DNA of 64,000 nt from Caldilineaceae bacterium (GCA_019637695.1 JAHBVG010000024.1:16112-80111), one strand, 5' to 3'; counted from the stretch's first letter, positions 11,501 to 23,400 are shown. Translations and numbers: made by a program. Notes: a model not told the origin generated them from the letters alone.

Positions 11501-14319
11501 GCAATGTGACAGCGTTCACCCACTACGATGGCAGCGTCAATCATTTTGAATACGACGCCAAGAACCAGGTCACAGGCTTCGTTGGCCCGACAGGTGAACG
11601 CGTCGATGTCTTCCACGATGCGCTCGGCCGGCCAGCTGCCGTCAACATCGCCGATACCCTGGCGATTACCTCTACCTTTGACGCCGCCGGCCGGGTTATC
11701 CAGCAGGAGCAGGCAGGGCGCGGTTCGCTCTCCTTTGAGCATGACGCGGCGGGCCGCGTACTGAGCGAAACAGATACGGCGGGGCGAAGCACTCAGTATG
11801 AGTACGACGCTGTCGGCAATCTGGTTGTGATCACCGACACCCTGGGCTATCGCACCCAATTTGTCTACGATGAGGACGATAACCTCACTGGGATCCAGTT
11901 ACCCGACGGCAATCAGATCGACATGACCTACGATCTGCTCGGCCAGATGACGAGCTATCAAGATGAGCGAGGGGCGACGATTAATTACGCCCACAACGCC
12001 GCCGGCCAGGTCATCTCCACCACCAACCCGGTGGGCGGCGTGACCCAGTACGACTATCACAACGATCTGGGTTTGCTGGTGAAGGCGACGACGCCTACCG
12101 GCAACGCCTGGCACTTTACCTATGACCGCATTGGACGCCCGACCGGCCGCGCCTATCCATGGGGCGGCAGCGAACAGTTCGAATATGACGCCAGTGGCCG
12201 TATCGACCGCATCGTGGATGCGACCGGTGTGACGACCCACTTTGCCTATGACGCCGTCGGACGACCCATCACCCGCACGCTGGCTGGCGGCCAGATCGAG
12301 GCCAGGGAATATTCCCAATCCAACCGATTGCTGCGCGCTGCCGACGCCAGCGGCGAGACGATCTTTACCTACGACAGCGCGGGACGCACCCGGCGCATTG
12401 AGTACGCCAACGGCCATTATGTTGAGTACGAATACAGCAGCGCCGGTCTGCTCACCCTATTGCGCACGCCTGCGGGTACCACAACCTATAGCTACGATGG
12501 ATTGGGGCGGGTGGTCAGCGTCAACGACTCGGCAACCGGCAGCACCGCCTATACCTACGACCTGGCCGGCCGGGTTGAGACGGCCACACTGCCCGATGGT
12601 ACAACTACCACCTATGCCTACCATGCCCGCGGCTGGCTCCTGAATGCAATGACCCTGGCCGCGGATGGAACGCCGCTGCAAGATGTTCACTATACCCACG
12701 ACGCATCGGGAAATCCGATCTCCGTCACCGATACGGTCAGCGGTCGCCAGGTCCAATATGGCTTTGATGCTGGCGGGCGCGTTGTAAGCGAGATCCGCAG
12801 CGGCGCGGACAGCGCAACGCTCGCCTACAGCTATGATGGCGACTGGAACCTGGTACAGAAGGGGGCGCAGTCGCTGGCCTACGATGGCGCGATGCGGCTC
12901 ACCGACGATGGCATCTGGACCAGCTACACCTATGACGCCGCCGGCCGACCCAGCAGCCGCAGCGATGGCGCTGTCACCGAAAACTTCAGCTACGACTCGT
13001 TGGGCCGTCTGGTACAGGTGACCCGCAGCGGTGGATTGCCCGCGACTATCAACCTGACCTACAACTACGATAACTTGCTGGTGTAGATCGCGGCGGACGG
13101 CGAAGCCCGCCATCTGATCTGGGACCTGGCGGCAGAGTTACCCCAACTGCTGGAAGAACGCCACGACGATGGCAGCCTGCTCCGCCGCTATGTCTACGGG
13201 CTGGGTCCCGTTGCCGTCCACGGTGAAATGGGCGTCGGCGTTCTACATCGAGACATCTTGGGCAGTGTGCGCCTGATCACCGATGAGACGGGCGCTGTGC
13301 GCGGCCAATACGCCTTTGCCGCCTATGGCGAGCAGACCCTGGGCGCCCTGGACGAAACCAGCGCCATCCGCTTTGCCGGGCAATACTATGTGCCGGAGTT
13401 GGATCTCTATTACATGCGCGCCCGCTTCTATGATCCTGGCGCTGGCCGCTTCTTGACGCCGGATCTCTTGCCCACCGAGCCGGAACAACCGCAGAGCTTC
13501 AATCCCTATCTCTACGTGGGCGCCAACCCAGTGCGCTTCATCGATCCCACGGGCATGATCTCGCTGATCTCCGTCTCTGTCAGCTTTGCCGTGGCCAGCA
13601 TTCTGATCACGAGCCTCCTGAGCTTTATGCCCTCACCGGTTGTCTGGCTGGCCAACCAGTTTGGATTTGATGTGCAGCGACTGAAGATGGACATGGTGGG
13701 TTGGTCCCTGGCTGTGGCTGGCAACTTTGGTCCCTGGCTGGTGGGAGGGTTGCAATTCGACTATTACCGGGGACAGACGAAGCAGCTCTACGTACTCTCC
13801 CTGTTCGTAGGCGGTCAGGTCGGGGTTGTCTATGGTGACCCGCGCCTGGGCTCCAAGATGACCATGTGGACAGGCCCCATCTTGGGTAGTCCAGGCGGTG
13901 ATCCTGGCACGCCACGGCCTGGCGCTCTCTTTATTACCTTCTCTGGCACATTTGCCCAGATGCTGACCAGGCGTGTTGGACAACACCACCGCAATACCTT
14001 CATCACGCCAGAGTGGGTGCGAGCAGCCGGTGCTGTTCAATGGGAGCTGGGCCACATCCGTACCCAAGGTGTCGGGCTCGATGGATTTTTAGCCTCCGTC
14101 ACCATGTATGGAAGTTACTGGGGCACCACCGCGGCGGCTGAGTTCACACGCAAATTCGGTGCCATCAACCGGATGAACCAGAACCGCTCACTTGCGCACG
14201 ACAGAGCCTTCAAGCGTCGAGTCTGGGACGCTGGCATTGCCATGACCTTCTATCTCCCCCTGTTGTGGGCACAGACAAGTAGCCAGGGGATGCAGATCAA
14301 CGGCATCGATCTTTACTAG
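8569..14319 (+). pseudogene. Rhs/YD-repeat secreted protein interrupted by one in-frame amber codon
   Basis: Open from the ATG (AGGAGA upstream) for 1,505 codons to a TAG at 13084-13086. The same frame continues after the stop to 14319 with the expected Rhs sequence. Layout in residues: signal peptide 1-40; two W-x-LIS/GYP domains near 75-145 and 159-241; an Ig-like domain near 250-335; YD repeats about 660-1505. After the stop come the Rhs core motifs GSVRLITDETG, YYMRARFYDPGAGRFLTPD and NPVRFIDPTG, then an unrecognised C-terminal domain of about 255 residues. A CAG-to-TAG change (Gln, giving LLVQIAADGE) would explain the break. Truncation, a sequencing error or amber readthrough all remain possible. 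Rhs proteins of this type form secreted beta-barrel shells. Confidence 0.85.
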
Positions 14320-14332
14320 CGTACTTCAGAAA

Positions 14333-14368
14333 CGTCTGGCAGAGAGACCGTGGTCTCTCTGCCAGACG
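14333..14368 (+). terminator. Perfect 17-bp hairpin after the Rhs gene
   Basis: Left arm 14333-14349 and right arm 14352-14368 are exact reverse complements with a 2-base centre. It starts 14 bases after the Rhs stop at 14319 and lies 41 bases before the next start. No T-run follows, so termination is inferred from the stem and its position; it could also be an RNA-stabilising structure. Confidence 0.7.
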
Positions 14369-14409
14369 CTCAAGAATACGCCTGTATCTCATTATGGAGA
14401 CACCCGATC

Positions 14410-17400
14410 ATGATTCATTTCATCAAAGCTATTTCGTTCGCCCTGTTGTTGACCCTGGTTTTCGCCGTGGGCAGGGCCGCTGCAGCCGGTGAACCACCGC
14501 CGCTGCCCCATAGTTTCTACGGAACCGTGCAGGTGGATGGCGGCAATGTGCCGCTGGGCACGGTGATCAGCGCTTGGGTCAACGATACGCAGGTGGCCGC
14601 TACCGCCATCTTTATCGAAGACGGGCAGACCGTCTATACGTTGGACGTGCCCGGCGACCGCCCGGCTACAACCGATCTGCTGGAAGGCGGCGTCGACGGC
14701 GACACCATCCGCTTCCGCATTGAAGGCGAGGAGGCCAGCCAGATCGCGATCTTTGCGACGGGTATGGTGGATCGACTGGATCTGTCGCTGTTCTCCGAAC
14801 AGTTGCCGACTGCAGCCTTTACCGTGGATAGTGAGCGCAATGTCGCTTCATACGAGAATGGTGCCGATGTGATTGACTATTCAAGCGCCTTTAACACCAT
14901 AACCAATGGCCCAAGTCGCGCCATTGACGCCAATCCCAGTTCGTTTTGGCGCTCAAAGCAACAAGAGCCAACCAATCAATGGCTGAAGGTGCAACTTGTC
15001 CATGATGAGATCCATGTCATAGACCGGATCGTGCTGCAAAGCACGGGCAGCGTTCGCGGTCTGCAAAACTTTGAGGTGCTGGTTTCCGTCAATGGCAGCA
15101 ACGATAGCGACTTTGTCCCTATCCTCGCTGGCGCGCTGCCCCAAGACAATCAGCCGCATAGTTTCTCGATTGCGCCAGTTCAGGCTCGCTATGTAATGCT
15201 GCGCGCTCTGGACAACTGGGGCAGCGCTGACGGCCTTGAGGTAGCTCACTTCCAGGTGTTGACGCGACAACGAGACGGCGGATTGGTCTCAATGTATGAA
15301 GGGCTGCCGGCATTTATCCTTGACGCCTCCAGCCAGCACGGGTCGGCGATAAACGCCATTAACGATAGCAGTTCAAGCTCCTGGCGTTCGTCTACCCCGG
15401 CAGCCGGCCAATGGATCAGAGTGGGATTGGGCGGCGCCAGCAACCACACCATCGACCGCATGCGCATTCAGTCGAACAGCGCTTCCGAGACTGTCGACGC
15501 CTTTGAGATCCGCGTATGGGATAGCACAGACGCCGATCCCGCATCTGCTCAGGTCTTCACCTTCACCGGCGCGGCCAACACTGAAATGCAAGAGTTTAGC
15601 TTCCCGCCGCTGGCAGCGCGCGTGGTCGAACTCTATGTTCACAGTGTTCATGGTGGTAGCGTTGTACGCATCAACAGCTTCCAGGTGTTGACAACCGATG
15701 GCGTCAATGTGGCTCGATCCAACGGGGTGGGCGCGCATGTGACGGAAGCCAGCACTGGCGCGTCTTCGGCACACCAGGCGATTGACTTCAGCGACAGCAC
15801 ACAGTGGACTACAACCAGCGCTACCAACCAGTGGATCACTGTGCGGCTGATTGATGGCGAAATCCGACTGATTGATCGTATTTCTCTGTTAGGTGGCTCT
15901 ATTGCCACCGCCTCACCCAGAGCCTTTGAGATTCGGGTCTCTACCACAGGTCTGGCCGAGAGCGACTTCACGACGGTCTTCGCAGGGGTCTCCTCGGTTA
16001 ACACGCAACCGAATGTCTACATCTTTGAACCGGTTCACGCCAGGTATGTCCAGCTCTACATCCATAACAATCATGGGTATAGTTCGACACAGGTCAGATC
16101 CTTCCGTGTCTTTGCCGTGGACGAAGGCGGCGCCACCGTGCCTCTGAGCGATCGTTCCAGCGACACAGAAGGTGAAGTGGTGAGCTGGCATTGGGACTTT
16201 GGCGACGGCACAAGCTCGAGTGAGCAACACCCGATCCACACCTATGCTATGCCCGGTGTCTATGCGATACAGTTGACCGTCACCAACAGCGCAGGGACGA
16301 CAAACATGGTAACGATCCCTTATACGGTGCTGCCCACGCCAACTGTGGACTTCACCTGGGATCCAGCGCGCGAAGGCGTCGGCAACCGCTTCTACGATGC
16401 CTCAGTGGCAGCCAAAGGCGCCCTGGTCGCCTGGCGATGGCGCTTCCCCGAAGCGACCAACACTACCAAAAACCCCACAAACATTCTGTTCATCGACAAT
16501 GGGGATTGGCCGGTGGATCTGACTGTGACTGACAGTCGCTTGATGCAGGCGACCCTCACCAAGACGGTTCATGCCATTAACCTGCCTCCTATCTACGAAC
16601 AGTCTGGGAATCGGACCGTACCATGGGGCAACATCTGGCGGGCCAACGCATACGTCAACGATCCGAGTCCTGTTGACGCCCAAAGTCTGGTCTGTGAATG
16701 GAACTTTGGCGACGGGCAGATTGGCCGCATTGATCCCTGCCCGCCAGGCGAGGGCGAGATGGACTATGCCCACGAAGAGCCAGGGATCTACGACGTGATC
16801 TATATGGCTACTGACAAAGACGGCGGCAGCACAACCCGGTCAATGCGGGTCACGGTGACCAGACGGCCTACACTGGTCAAAAGCCAGGTGGGGGCGCCCG
16901 ACCGCGGGCGCAATGAGGTGACAGTCACAGCCCATCTGTTGGACGCCATGCGTCCCAAGAATCCGATCCATACGCCGCTGGCTGGCAAACCGCTGATCTT
17001 CGACAATGGCGCCAGTTCGATCACTGTGGTCACCGCGGAAGACGGCACAGCATCGGCGGTCTTTCCCATCCACGACGGTCTCTTCAATGTGACCGTGCGC
17101 TTTGAGGGAGATGATTTCTACGAACCGAACAGCAACAGCTACTCGGTAGATCTCGCGAATCCACTGCCTAAGGGCGATATCGTCTTCATCTTCGATGAGT
17201 CGCTCAGCATGAATACCTATCAGACTGCCGTCAAGAACCGTGTTACCGAGATCGTCGATCAACTGGGAAACCAGATCGACTATCAACTTGGGCTGGTTGG
17301 CTATGGCGCCACTGAACTCAACAATGGCGCGAAGAATTCCTATACCGCAAACAGTTGGACGCACGACAACACCGCGCGCGTACTGCTGCCGCTGATCCAC

Positions 17401-19923
17401 GATGCAGATAAATTCAAAGCTGTCATGAATGATCTGTCATCAGTCGGCGGCCGTGAGGCAGGCTTCCACGCCACAGTAGTGGGGTCCAGCGACCAGATGA
17501 TCTTCCGCGCCGATGCCGCCGCCTGTATCATCCTGGTCACCGATGAGAATGCATCGTCCAACATCCTGCCCCATCTGCCGGAAACGCAGGCGGATGCACT
17601 GGCAGCGCTGGCAGAACGCAACGCCATCTTCTACGGGATCTTCAATCCAGCGTTTGCGAACGCTACCAACGACTTCCAGCCGCTGGCTGCGCTGAACGGC
17701 GGCGGTACCTTCGACCTGCGCACCTTCGTCGCCAACGCCAGCCCTGTGCTTGCGACGATTGTGGACAATTGCGCCCAATACGTGCGCCAGACGGTGATCC
17801 CTGATCTGGCCGTGGAGATGAGCGCTGATGCTGCCACTGCGCGATCTGGGGATCTGCTCACCTACACGATGATCATCAGCAATGTGGGCACGCTCTACGC
17901 GCCGAATGTGTTGATCAGCCATCTACTGCCGGGCGAGGTCACGTTTGTCTCGGCCAGCGATAGCGGCAGCGTGGATGACAACGAAGTGACCTGGCCTATC
18001 TTCAGCATGATTGCTGGCGACACGGTCACCCGCACCCTGACCGTGCAGGTAAGGAGTGGACTACCCAGCAGTACAGATTCCATGACGGCGATGGTCTCAG
18101 TCTTCGATACCACCTTCGCTACACAGGATCAGGACCCCAGCAACAACGTAGCCAGCGTCACCACCACGTTGTTGCTGAATCAACCGCCGGTGGCAACTGA
18201 CGATGAAGCCACCACCGACCAAGGCACGCCATTAGAGATCGATGTGCTGACCAATGACTCTGATCCAGATGGCGACGACCTGACCATCATCTCTGTGGGG
18301 GTGCCGGGCCACGGCACAGCAGTCGTCGGGAGTTCGTCGTCGGTGGTCTACACGCCCGACGCTGGCTTCCACGGCATGGACAGCTTCACCTACACCATCA
18401 GCGATGGCGAGTTGGAGGCCACGGCCACGGTGACGGTCATCGTGTTGCCGGTCAACTATGCACCTGTGGCCGACGATCAGCATGTCAGCCTGGACGAGGA
18501 CGGCAGCATCGCCATCACGCTCACTGCCAGTGATATGGACGGGGACGCGTTAAGTTTCAGCGTCGTCACAGCACCCCTGTACGGAACGTTAAGCGGCGAA
18601 GCGCCGGATCTGCTCTACACACCCACAGCCGACTTCCACGGCACAGACAGCTTCACCTTCGTCGCCAACGACGGCGAAGTCGATTCCAACCTGGCCACAG
18701 TCACCATCACGGTTCATCCGGTCAACGACGCGCCGATGGCAACTGACGACGAGGCTATCACTGACGAAGATACGCCAGTGGAAATCGACGTGCTGGCCAA
18801 CGATTCTGACGTGGACGGCGACGACCTGACCATCATCGCTGTAGGAATGCCAGGCCACGGCGCAGCAGTCGTCAGTGGTCCATCGTCGGTGGTCTACACG
18901 CCTACCCTCGACTTCCACGGCACGGATGTCTTCACCTACACGGTGAGCGATGGCGAGTTGGAAGCCACGGCCACGGTGACGGTCATCGTACTGCCGGTCA
19001 ACGATGCGCCCATCGCCATGGACGACGAGGCCGACACCGGGCTGGATCAACAGATAACCATCGCCGTGTTGGAGAACGACTACGATGTGGACGACGATCC
19101 CATCAGCGTGGTCAGCATCAGCCAGCCGGTGACGGGTACGGCCACGCTCCATGCCGACGGCACAGTTACCTATACGCCAGCGACGGGCTTCCGCGGCACG
19201 GATCACTTCACCTACACCATCAGCGACGGCGAACTCAGCGCCACTGCTACGGTGATTGTGCATGTGGTGCTGCCGCCGGTGATCGTCTGCAAGCTCTATC
19301 CGATTGCGCTGCACGCGGCCACGGTGGCAGGGGCGACGCCCGGTGCGGCGCTGCCCGATGTCTTCAACGGCACTGGTCCTGGCAACTTCGGCTGGCTCTC
19401 GTGGACGGGCAACCCGAACACGCCCACGCTGGTCAACAACCTGACGCCGCCAGGGGGCAGCCACACCTATGTCAATCCCCACGACCCGGCAGATACCCTG
19501 ATCTCGACCGGCGACTGGGTGCGCGGCAGCCCTGGCGTTGCCAATGCCAAACCGGTGCGCGATGCGTTGGATGCGCTGCTGGGCCAGGAGATTGTGGTGC
19601 CAGTGTGGGATGGGGCACAGGGGCAGGGCAACAACGCCCAGTACCGCGTGGCGGACTTTGCCCGCATTCGCATCACCGGCTACCAGTTGCCAGGGCAGAA
19701 TCGGATCTCAGCGGTCTGGCTGGGGCGCGCCTTCTGCGGCGAGACCGATCTGCTGCGGGCCGGGGAAGCGCAGGCCGAGGAATCGACAAGTCTTGCCCAT
19801 CACCTGCTCTACCTGCCACAGATCGGCAACATGGATATGGCGCATCGAGAGGATGAGTCAGATATAGAGGTAGACGCTGTTGAAATATTCCACAAACTCT
19901 ACCTGCCCGCGGTGATACGATAA
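14410..19923 (+). CDS. Giant secreted mosaic protein: discoidin-like, PKD, VWA, DUF11 and cadherin-like repeats
   Basis: A 1,837-residue surface protein. The start is the ATG at 14410, after GGAGAC and giving a clean signal peptide (residues 1-25). Approximate order: small beta domain 30-120; three F5/8-type-C/discoidin-like domains at 147-287, 294-427 and 431-567 (SSFWRSK, SSWRSS and TQWTTT cores); PKD-type domains 575-815 (WHWDFGDGTSS, CEWNFGDG); Ig-like 816-915; a von Willebrand A domain about 921-1124 with an intact MIDAS motif FDESLS; a DUF11 domain 1131-1254 (ISNVGTLYAPNV); four Tandem-95/cadherin-like repeats 1258-1621 (NDSDPDGDDLT type); and a C-terminal domain. The tail ends LYLPAVIR. 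Probably a calcium-binding adhesin. Only the hairpin separates it from the Rhs gene. Confidence 0.88.
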   Translation: MIHFIKAISFALLLTLVFAVGRAAAAGEPPPLPHSFYGTVQVDGGNVPLGTVISAWVNDTQVAATAIFIEDGQTVYTLDVPGDRPATTDLLEGGVDGDTIRFRIEGEEASQIAIFATGMVDRLDLSLFSEQLPTAAFTVDSERNVASYENGADVIDYSSAFNTITNGPSRAIDANPSSFWRSKQQEPTNQWLKVQLVHDEIHVIDRIVLQSTGSVRGLQNFEVLVSVNGSNDSDFVPILAGALPQDNQPHSFSIAPVQARYVMLRALDNWGSADGLEVAHFQVLTRQRDGGLVSMYEGLPAFILDASSQHGSAINAINDSSSSSWRSSTPAAGQWIRVGLGGASNHTIDRMRIQSNSASETVDAFEIRVWDSTDADPASAQVFTFTGAANTEMQEFSFPPLAARVVELYVHSVHGGSVVRINSFQVLTTDGVNVARSNGVGAHVTEASTGASSAHQAIDFSDSTQWTTTSATNQWITVRLIDGEIRLIDRISLLGGSIATASPRAFEIRVSTTGLAESDFTTVFAGVSSVNTQPNVYIFEPVHARYVQLYIHNNHGYSSTQVRSFRVFAVDEGGATVPLSDRSSDTEGEVVSWHWDFGDGTSSSEQHPIHTYAMPGVYAIQLTVTNSAGTTNMVTIPYTVLPTPTVDFTWDPAREGVGNRFYDASVAAKGALVAWRWRFPEATNTTKNPTNILFIDNGDWPVDLTVTDSRLMQATLTKTVHAINLPPIYEQSGNRTVPWGNIWRANAYVNDPSPVDAQSLVCEWNFGDGQIGRIDPCPPGEGEMDYAHEEPGIYDVIYMATDKDGGSTTRSMRVTVTRRPTLVKSQVGAPDRGRNEVTVTAHLLDAMRPKNPIHTPLAGKPLIFDNGASSITVVTAEDGTASAVFPIHDGLFNVTVRFEGDDFYEPNSNSYSVDLANPLPKGDIVFIFDESLSMNTYQTAVKNRVTEIVDQLGNQIDYQLGLVGYGATELNNGAKNSYTANSWTHDNTARVLLPLIHDADKFKAVMNDLSSVGGREAGFHATVVGSSDQMIFRADAAACIILVTDENASSNILPHLPETQADALAALAERNAIFYGIFNPAFANATNDFQPLAALNGGGTFDLRTFVANASPVLATIVDNCAQYVRQTVIPDLAVEMSADAATARSGDLLTYTMIISNVGTLYAPNVLISHLLPGEVTFVSASDSGSVDDNEVTWPIFSMIAGDTVTRTLTVQVRSGLPSSTDSMTAMVSVFDTTFATQDQDPSNNVASVTTTLLLNQPPVATDDEATTDQGTPLEIDVLTNDSDPDGDDLTIISVGVPGHGTAVVGSSSSVVYTPDAGFHGMDSFTYTISDGELEATATVTVIVLPVNYAPVADDQHVSLDEDGSIAITLTASDMDGDALSFSVVTAPLYGTLSGEAPDLLYTPTADFHGTDSFTFVANDGEVDSNLATVTITVHPVNDAPMATDDEAITDEDTPVEIDVLANDSDVDGDDLTIIAVGMPGHGAAVVSGPSSVVYTPTLDFHGTDVFTYTVSDGELEATATVTVIVLPVNDAPIAMDDEADTGLDQQITIAVLENDYDVDDDPISVVSISQPVTGTATLHADGTVTYTPATGFRGTDHFTYTISDGELSATATVIVHVVLPPVIVCKLYPIALHAATVAGATPGAALPDVFNGTGPGNFGWLSWTGNPNTPTLVNNLTPPGGSHTYVNPHDPADTLISTGDWVRGSPGVANAKPVRDALDALLGQEIVVPVWDGAQGQGNNAQYRVADFARIRITGYQLPGQNRISAVWLGRAFCGETDLLRAGEAQAEESTSLAHHLLYLPQIGNMDMAHREDESDIEVDAVEIFHKLYLPAVIR

Positions 19924-19934
19924 TATATACTTGG

Positions 19935-19960
19935 AGGGGGACCAGTGTTCTGGTCCCCCT
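19935..19960 (+). terminator. Hairpin terminator after the mosaic protein gene
   Basis: An 11-bp stem (AGGGGGACCAG at 19935-19945, loop TGTT, CTGGTCCCCCT at 19950-19960) followed by TCTCATCTC. It lies 11 bases after the stop at 19923. There is only a weak pyrimidine tract, so it is a probable rather than certain intrinsic terminator. Confidence 0.72.
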
Positions 19961-20022
19961 TCTCATCTCAATTTCTGGTATCTTCTCCATCTGCGCAAAG
20001 ACGCCGCCGGGGACATGCAAGC

Positions 20023-20451
20023 ATGGATCTTGACCAGTCTGATATCAACCGGGTGAGGGAGACCTTCACCCAAATCAACACCATTAGCGATCTGACGGCC
20101 AGATTTTTCTACGAGCGGCTCTTTGCCCTGAGTCCTGAGACAGAGCAGCTATTCACTGGCAACATGCAGACCCAGCGCGGCAAGTTCATGGCGACGCTGA
20201 GGTTCATTGTCGAGGTGTTGGACGAGCCAGAAAGCCTACAAACAACCATGCACAGGTTGAGCCAGGAACACGCTCAATATCGGATCTCCGACGAGGACTA
20301 TCGCATGGTGGGCGAGGCGCTTCTCTGGTCATTGGAACGGACGTTGGGACCAGCCTACACGCCTGCGGTCGCAGAGACATGGAGCAGACTTTACGCTCTG
20401 CTGGCGGGGTTGATGAAAGAGAACGCAGATGCGGAGCGGAGGAACGGGTAG
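20023..20451 (+). CDS. Single-domain bacterial globin
   Basis: A 142-residue globin of the Vitreoscilla-haemoglobin/flavohaemoglobin-head type. The haem-pocket residues expected of the fold are visible: a B10-like Tyr30 (ARFFYERLFALSP), Gln residues in the E-helix start (NMQTQRGKF), and the likely proximal His83 (LSQEHAQYRISDEDY). It would bind O2 or NO in the cytosol; no reductase domain follows. The ATG at 20023 matches the globin N-terminus, whereas an upstream in-frame start would run through the preceding terminator region. It stands alone and converges with the large regulator on the opposite strand, 12 bases away. Confidence 0.85.
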   Translation: MDLDQSDINRVRETFTQINTISDLTARFFYERLFALSPETEQLFTGNMQTQRGKFMATLRFIVEVLDEPESLQTTMHRLSQEHAQYRISDEDYRMVGEALLWSLERTLGPAYTPAVAETWSRLYALLAGLMKENADAERRNG

Positions 20452-20463
20452 ACGCACTACGCG

Positions 20464-23400
20464 TTACGCTGCTGTGTCTTTCAAAATTGCCTGCACCTGC
20501 TCCTCAAAGGAGTGAGCCTGGGTATAATCAGTAGCAGCGCTGATCTGTTGTGCAGGCCATTTGCGGCTTACTTCGTCCAGAAGACGCTTTGCTTTCTGGC
20601 GGTAGATGGCCCAACCGGCTGGATGATCGGCGACGCGTTGGAGCAGCGCAACCGCCTGGATGCGCCCCGCGATCTGGCTTGCTTCGGCGTCTTCCAGAAG
20701 TTCGCTTTCGATGACCTGTAAGGTGGCATAGCAGAGGAGCGCGATGAGCAGGGCGGGCGTCTGCTCGATCTCATGGGCCAGGCGCAGCGCCTGGTGGACA
20801 TAGGGACGGCTGCGCGCCAGATCGCCCCGATAGTAGAGGGACTCGGCCAGACAGCAGAGGTTGAGCGCCGTAAAGAGGGGACTCCCTACCCGATGGGCGA
20901 TCTCGAACCCTTCACGGGCGTAGATCTCGGCTTCCCGATAGCGCTCGGCGTCGTTGTTAAGCTGGGCCAGGATGCTCAGACGGCTGCTTATGTGAAACTG
21001 ATGATGCAAATGGCGGCAGCGTTCCAGACTGCGCTCCATCAACTTCTGTGCCTCTGCCCAGCGCTGGCGACCTTCGGCCCAGGCCACCATGCCCAGGCCA
21101 CCCCAGGCCAGGGCCACGCCAAGCTGGTGGTTGATCTGTTGAAAGTACTCCAGGCTCTGGACATAGGCGCGTTGCGCGCTGGCGTACTCCCCACAACTGA
21201 AATTGCACCACCCCGATACATCAATGGCCCAGCCAATCCAGTCAGGCCGTTCCAGATCCAGGCTGATGGCAAGGCTGGCGCTGGCACAGGCGCGCGCCTC
21301 TTCATATCGTCCTGTGTAGACATAGAGTTGGGCCAGTTCGTGCTGCACATCCGCCTCGCCGGCGAGATCGCCGATCTCACGATAGAACCCCAATGCTCCC
21401 TGCAAACTGCGCTCGGCATCCACAGTAGCGCCCTGCCATCTGGCAATCGAACTCAGGATCACCACCATATCCATCTCTTCCTTGCGCAGATTGCGCTGAC
21501 GGGCAATTGCCAGGGCAACTTGAAAATCGCTGTGGGCCAGGTCATAGTCGCCCAAGAAGTAGTGAAACTCCCCGCGCATGGCGTAGAGGGTGCGCAAGAC
21601 CACGGGCAGGGTTGGGTCTTCCTGCAAGCGAGGGGAAGATACCAGGCGATCTATCGCCTCTGTAAAAAATTCCTTGCCCTTCTTGCCCGGCGTGCGTGAC
21701 CAATGATACCTCCAGAGCGGTTCTGCCGTGATCTGCAACGAATCGAGATCGCCCGCGTCCAGCAGGGTTGCCCACATCTGTTCCAGGTTGCCCATCTCCT
21801 GGGAGATGGCGGCCAGGGCGGCTGACTGTTGACCGCCCACAATTGCCTCCTTCAACCTTGCCAGGAAGCCTACATAGTAATCCGTGTGGCGCTGGCGGAT
21901 TTGCTGGGCAAAGGCCGCATCCAGCGCCAGGCGTTCGGCTGCGTATTGGCGCGTCAGATCGTGCAGGGTATAGCGAATCCCCTGTGGGGTGGAATAGACC
22001 TGCACGAGACCCCGATCCAGCAACCCAGCCAGGAGAGGGGGCGAGGCGTCGGTCACGGCTATCGCCTCGCCGTCGCCGAACCCACCCACGAAAACCGAGA
22101 TTGCAGCAAAGAGGCGTTGTTCCTCAACGTTGAGCAGATGCCAGGTATAGTCAAAGATGGCGCGCATACTGCGCTGGCGCGGCGGGATGGCGCGCATCTG
22201 TGTAGAGAGCAGATTCATGTTCTCTTCAATATCGGTGACAATACGCGCGCAGGAGAAGACCCGTACCCAGGCTGCGGCCAACTTCAGCGCCAACGGGCTG
22301 CCTGCAACCAGGCGGCAGAGGTGGTAGATAGCAGGCGCATTGTGAGAATCCATCTCGAACATGGGCTGGACTTGTCGGGCAAACTGGACAAAGAGAGCGA
22401 CCGCGCTGAACTGATCCGCCTGACCCAGATCCGTCTCTCCATTCTCTTCGCTCAACGGATAGGTCAGCCCCTGTAAATCCATCCGCCATTCTGCCGCGAT
22501 CAGCAGTGGTTCACGGCTGGTGACGAGGAGCTTCACGCCAGCCGCCTGCCCCAGGATTGCTTCCACGAACGCCAGCACAGGCTCGGTATAGAGATCATCC
22601 GCCGGGTGGAGCAGATCTTCAAAGTTGTCCAGAATGATCAACATCTGGCGGGTGGAAAGAAAATGGAGTACCTCGTGCGCCGGATCGATCTGTCCAGAGA
22701 GCGTCAAACCCAACCCATCGCTGAGCGCATAGAGCAGATGGTGGATCGGCCCGGTGGTGGGCGCACGATCGGCCAGTCTTACAAAGAGCAGCCCATTGCC
22801 AAAACCGTGGTTCTCCTGCGCTGCCAGGCGATGGGCTGCCTCCAGGGCCAGACGGGTCTTGCCCATACCGCCCAATCCCACCACGCTAATCAGGCGGCAG
22901 TGCGGGTTGGCGAGCATATTGCCCAGCTGAGCCAGTTCTGGTTCACGGCCTACCAACGGCATCGGTTCTCTGGGCAGGGAAGTCTGAATCGATACGGGTA
23001 GGGATAACGGGGGGATGGTCGGCGCATGGGGCGCAGGCGCGGGCTGCTTCTTCTCTTCTGGAAAGCGCCGCTGCCGGATTGCTTCGTAGAGCGCCGCGGT
23101 CGCTTCCTCTGGCATCACGCCAAGCTCTTCATCCAGGATGCGGACGCATTCTTCATATTGGCGCAAGGCCGCCGATTGCTGCCCCGCACAGGCGTAGAGG
23201 CGCATCAGGTGTCGATGGACCGGTTCGTGCAATCGATCCAGGGCCAGCCAGCGCCGCGCAAAGGAGATGGCCTGCTCGTATTCCCCCTGTTCTTCCCAGA
23301 AGCGCATAGATTGTTCCAACGCCCCGGCCAGGGATTGGCGCAACTCCTCGCGTTGGAAAAACTGCCATTCGTCGAAGTCGACACAATCGGGCAGGGAGAA

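Noticed and set aside
10558..11859. 433-codon minus-strand open frame inside the Rhs gene
   Set aside because: It is antisense to YD repeats, has no recognisable family and no ribosome site; high GC and repeat codons leave the reverse frame open.
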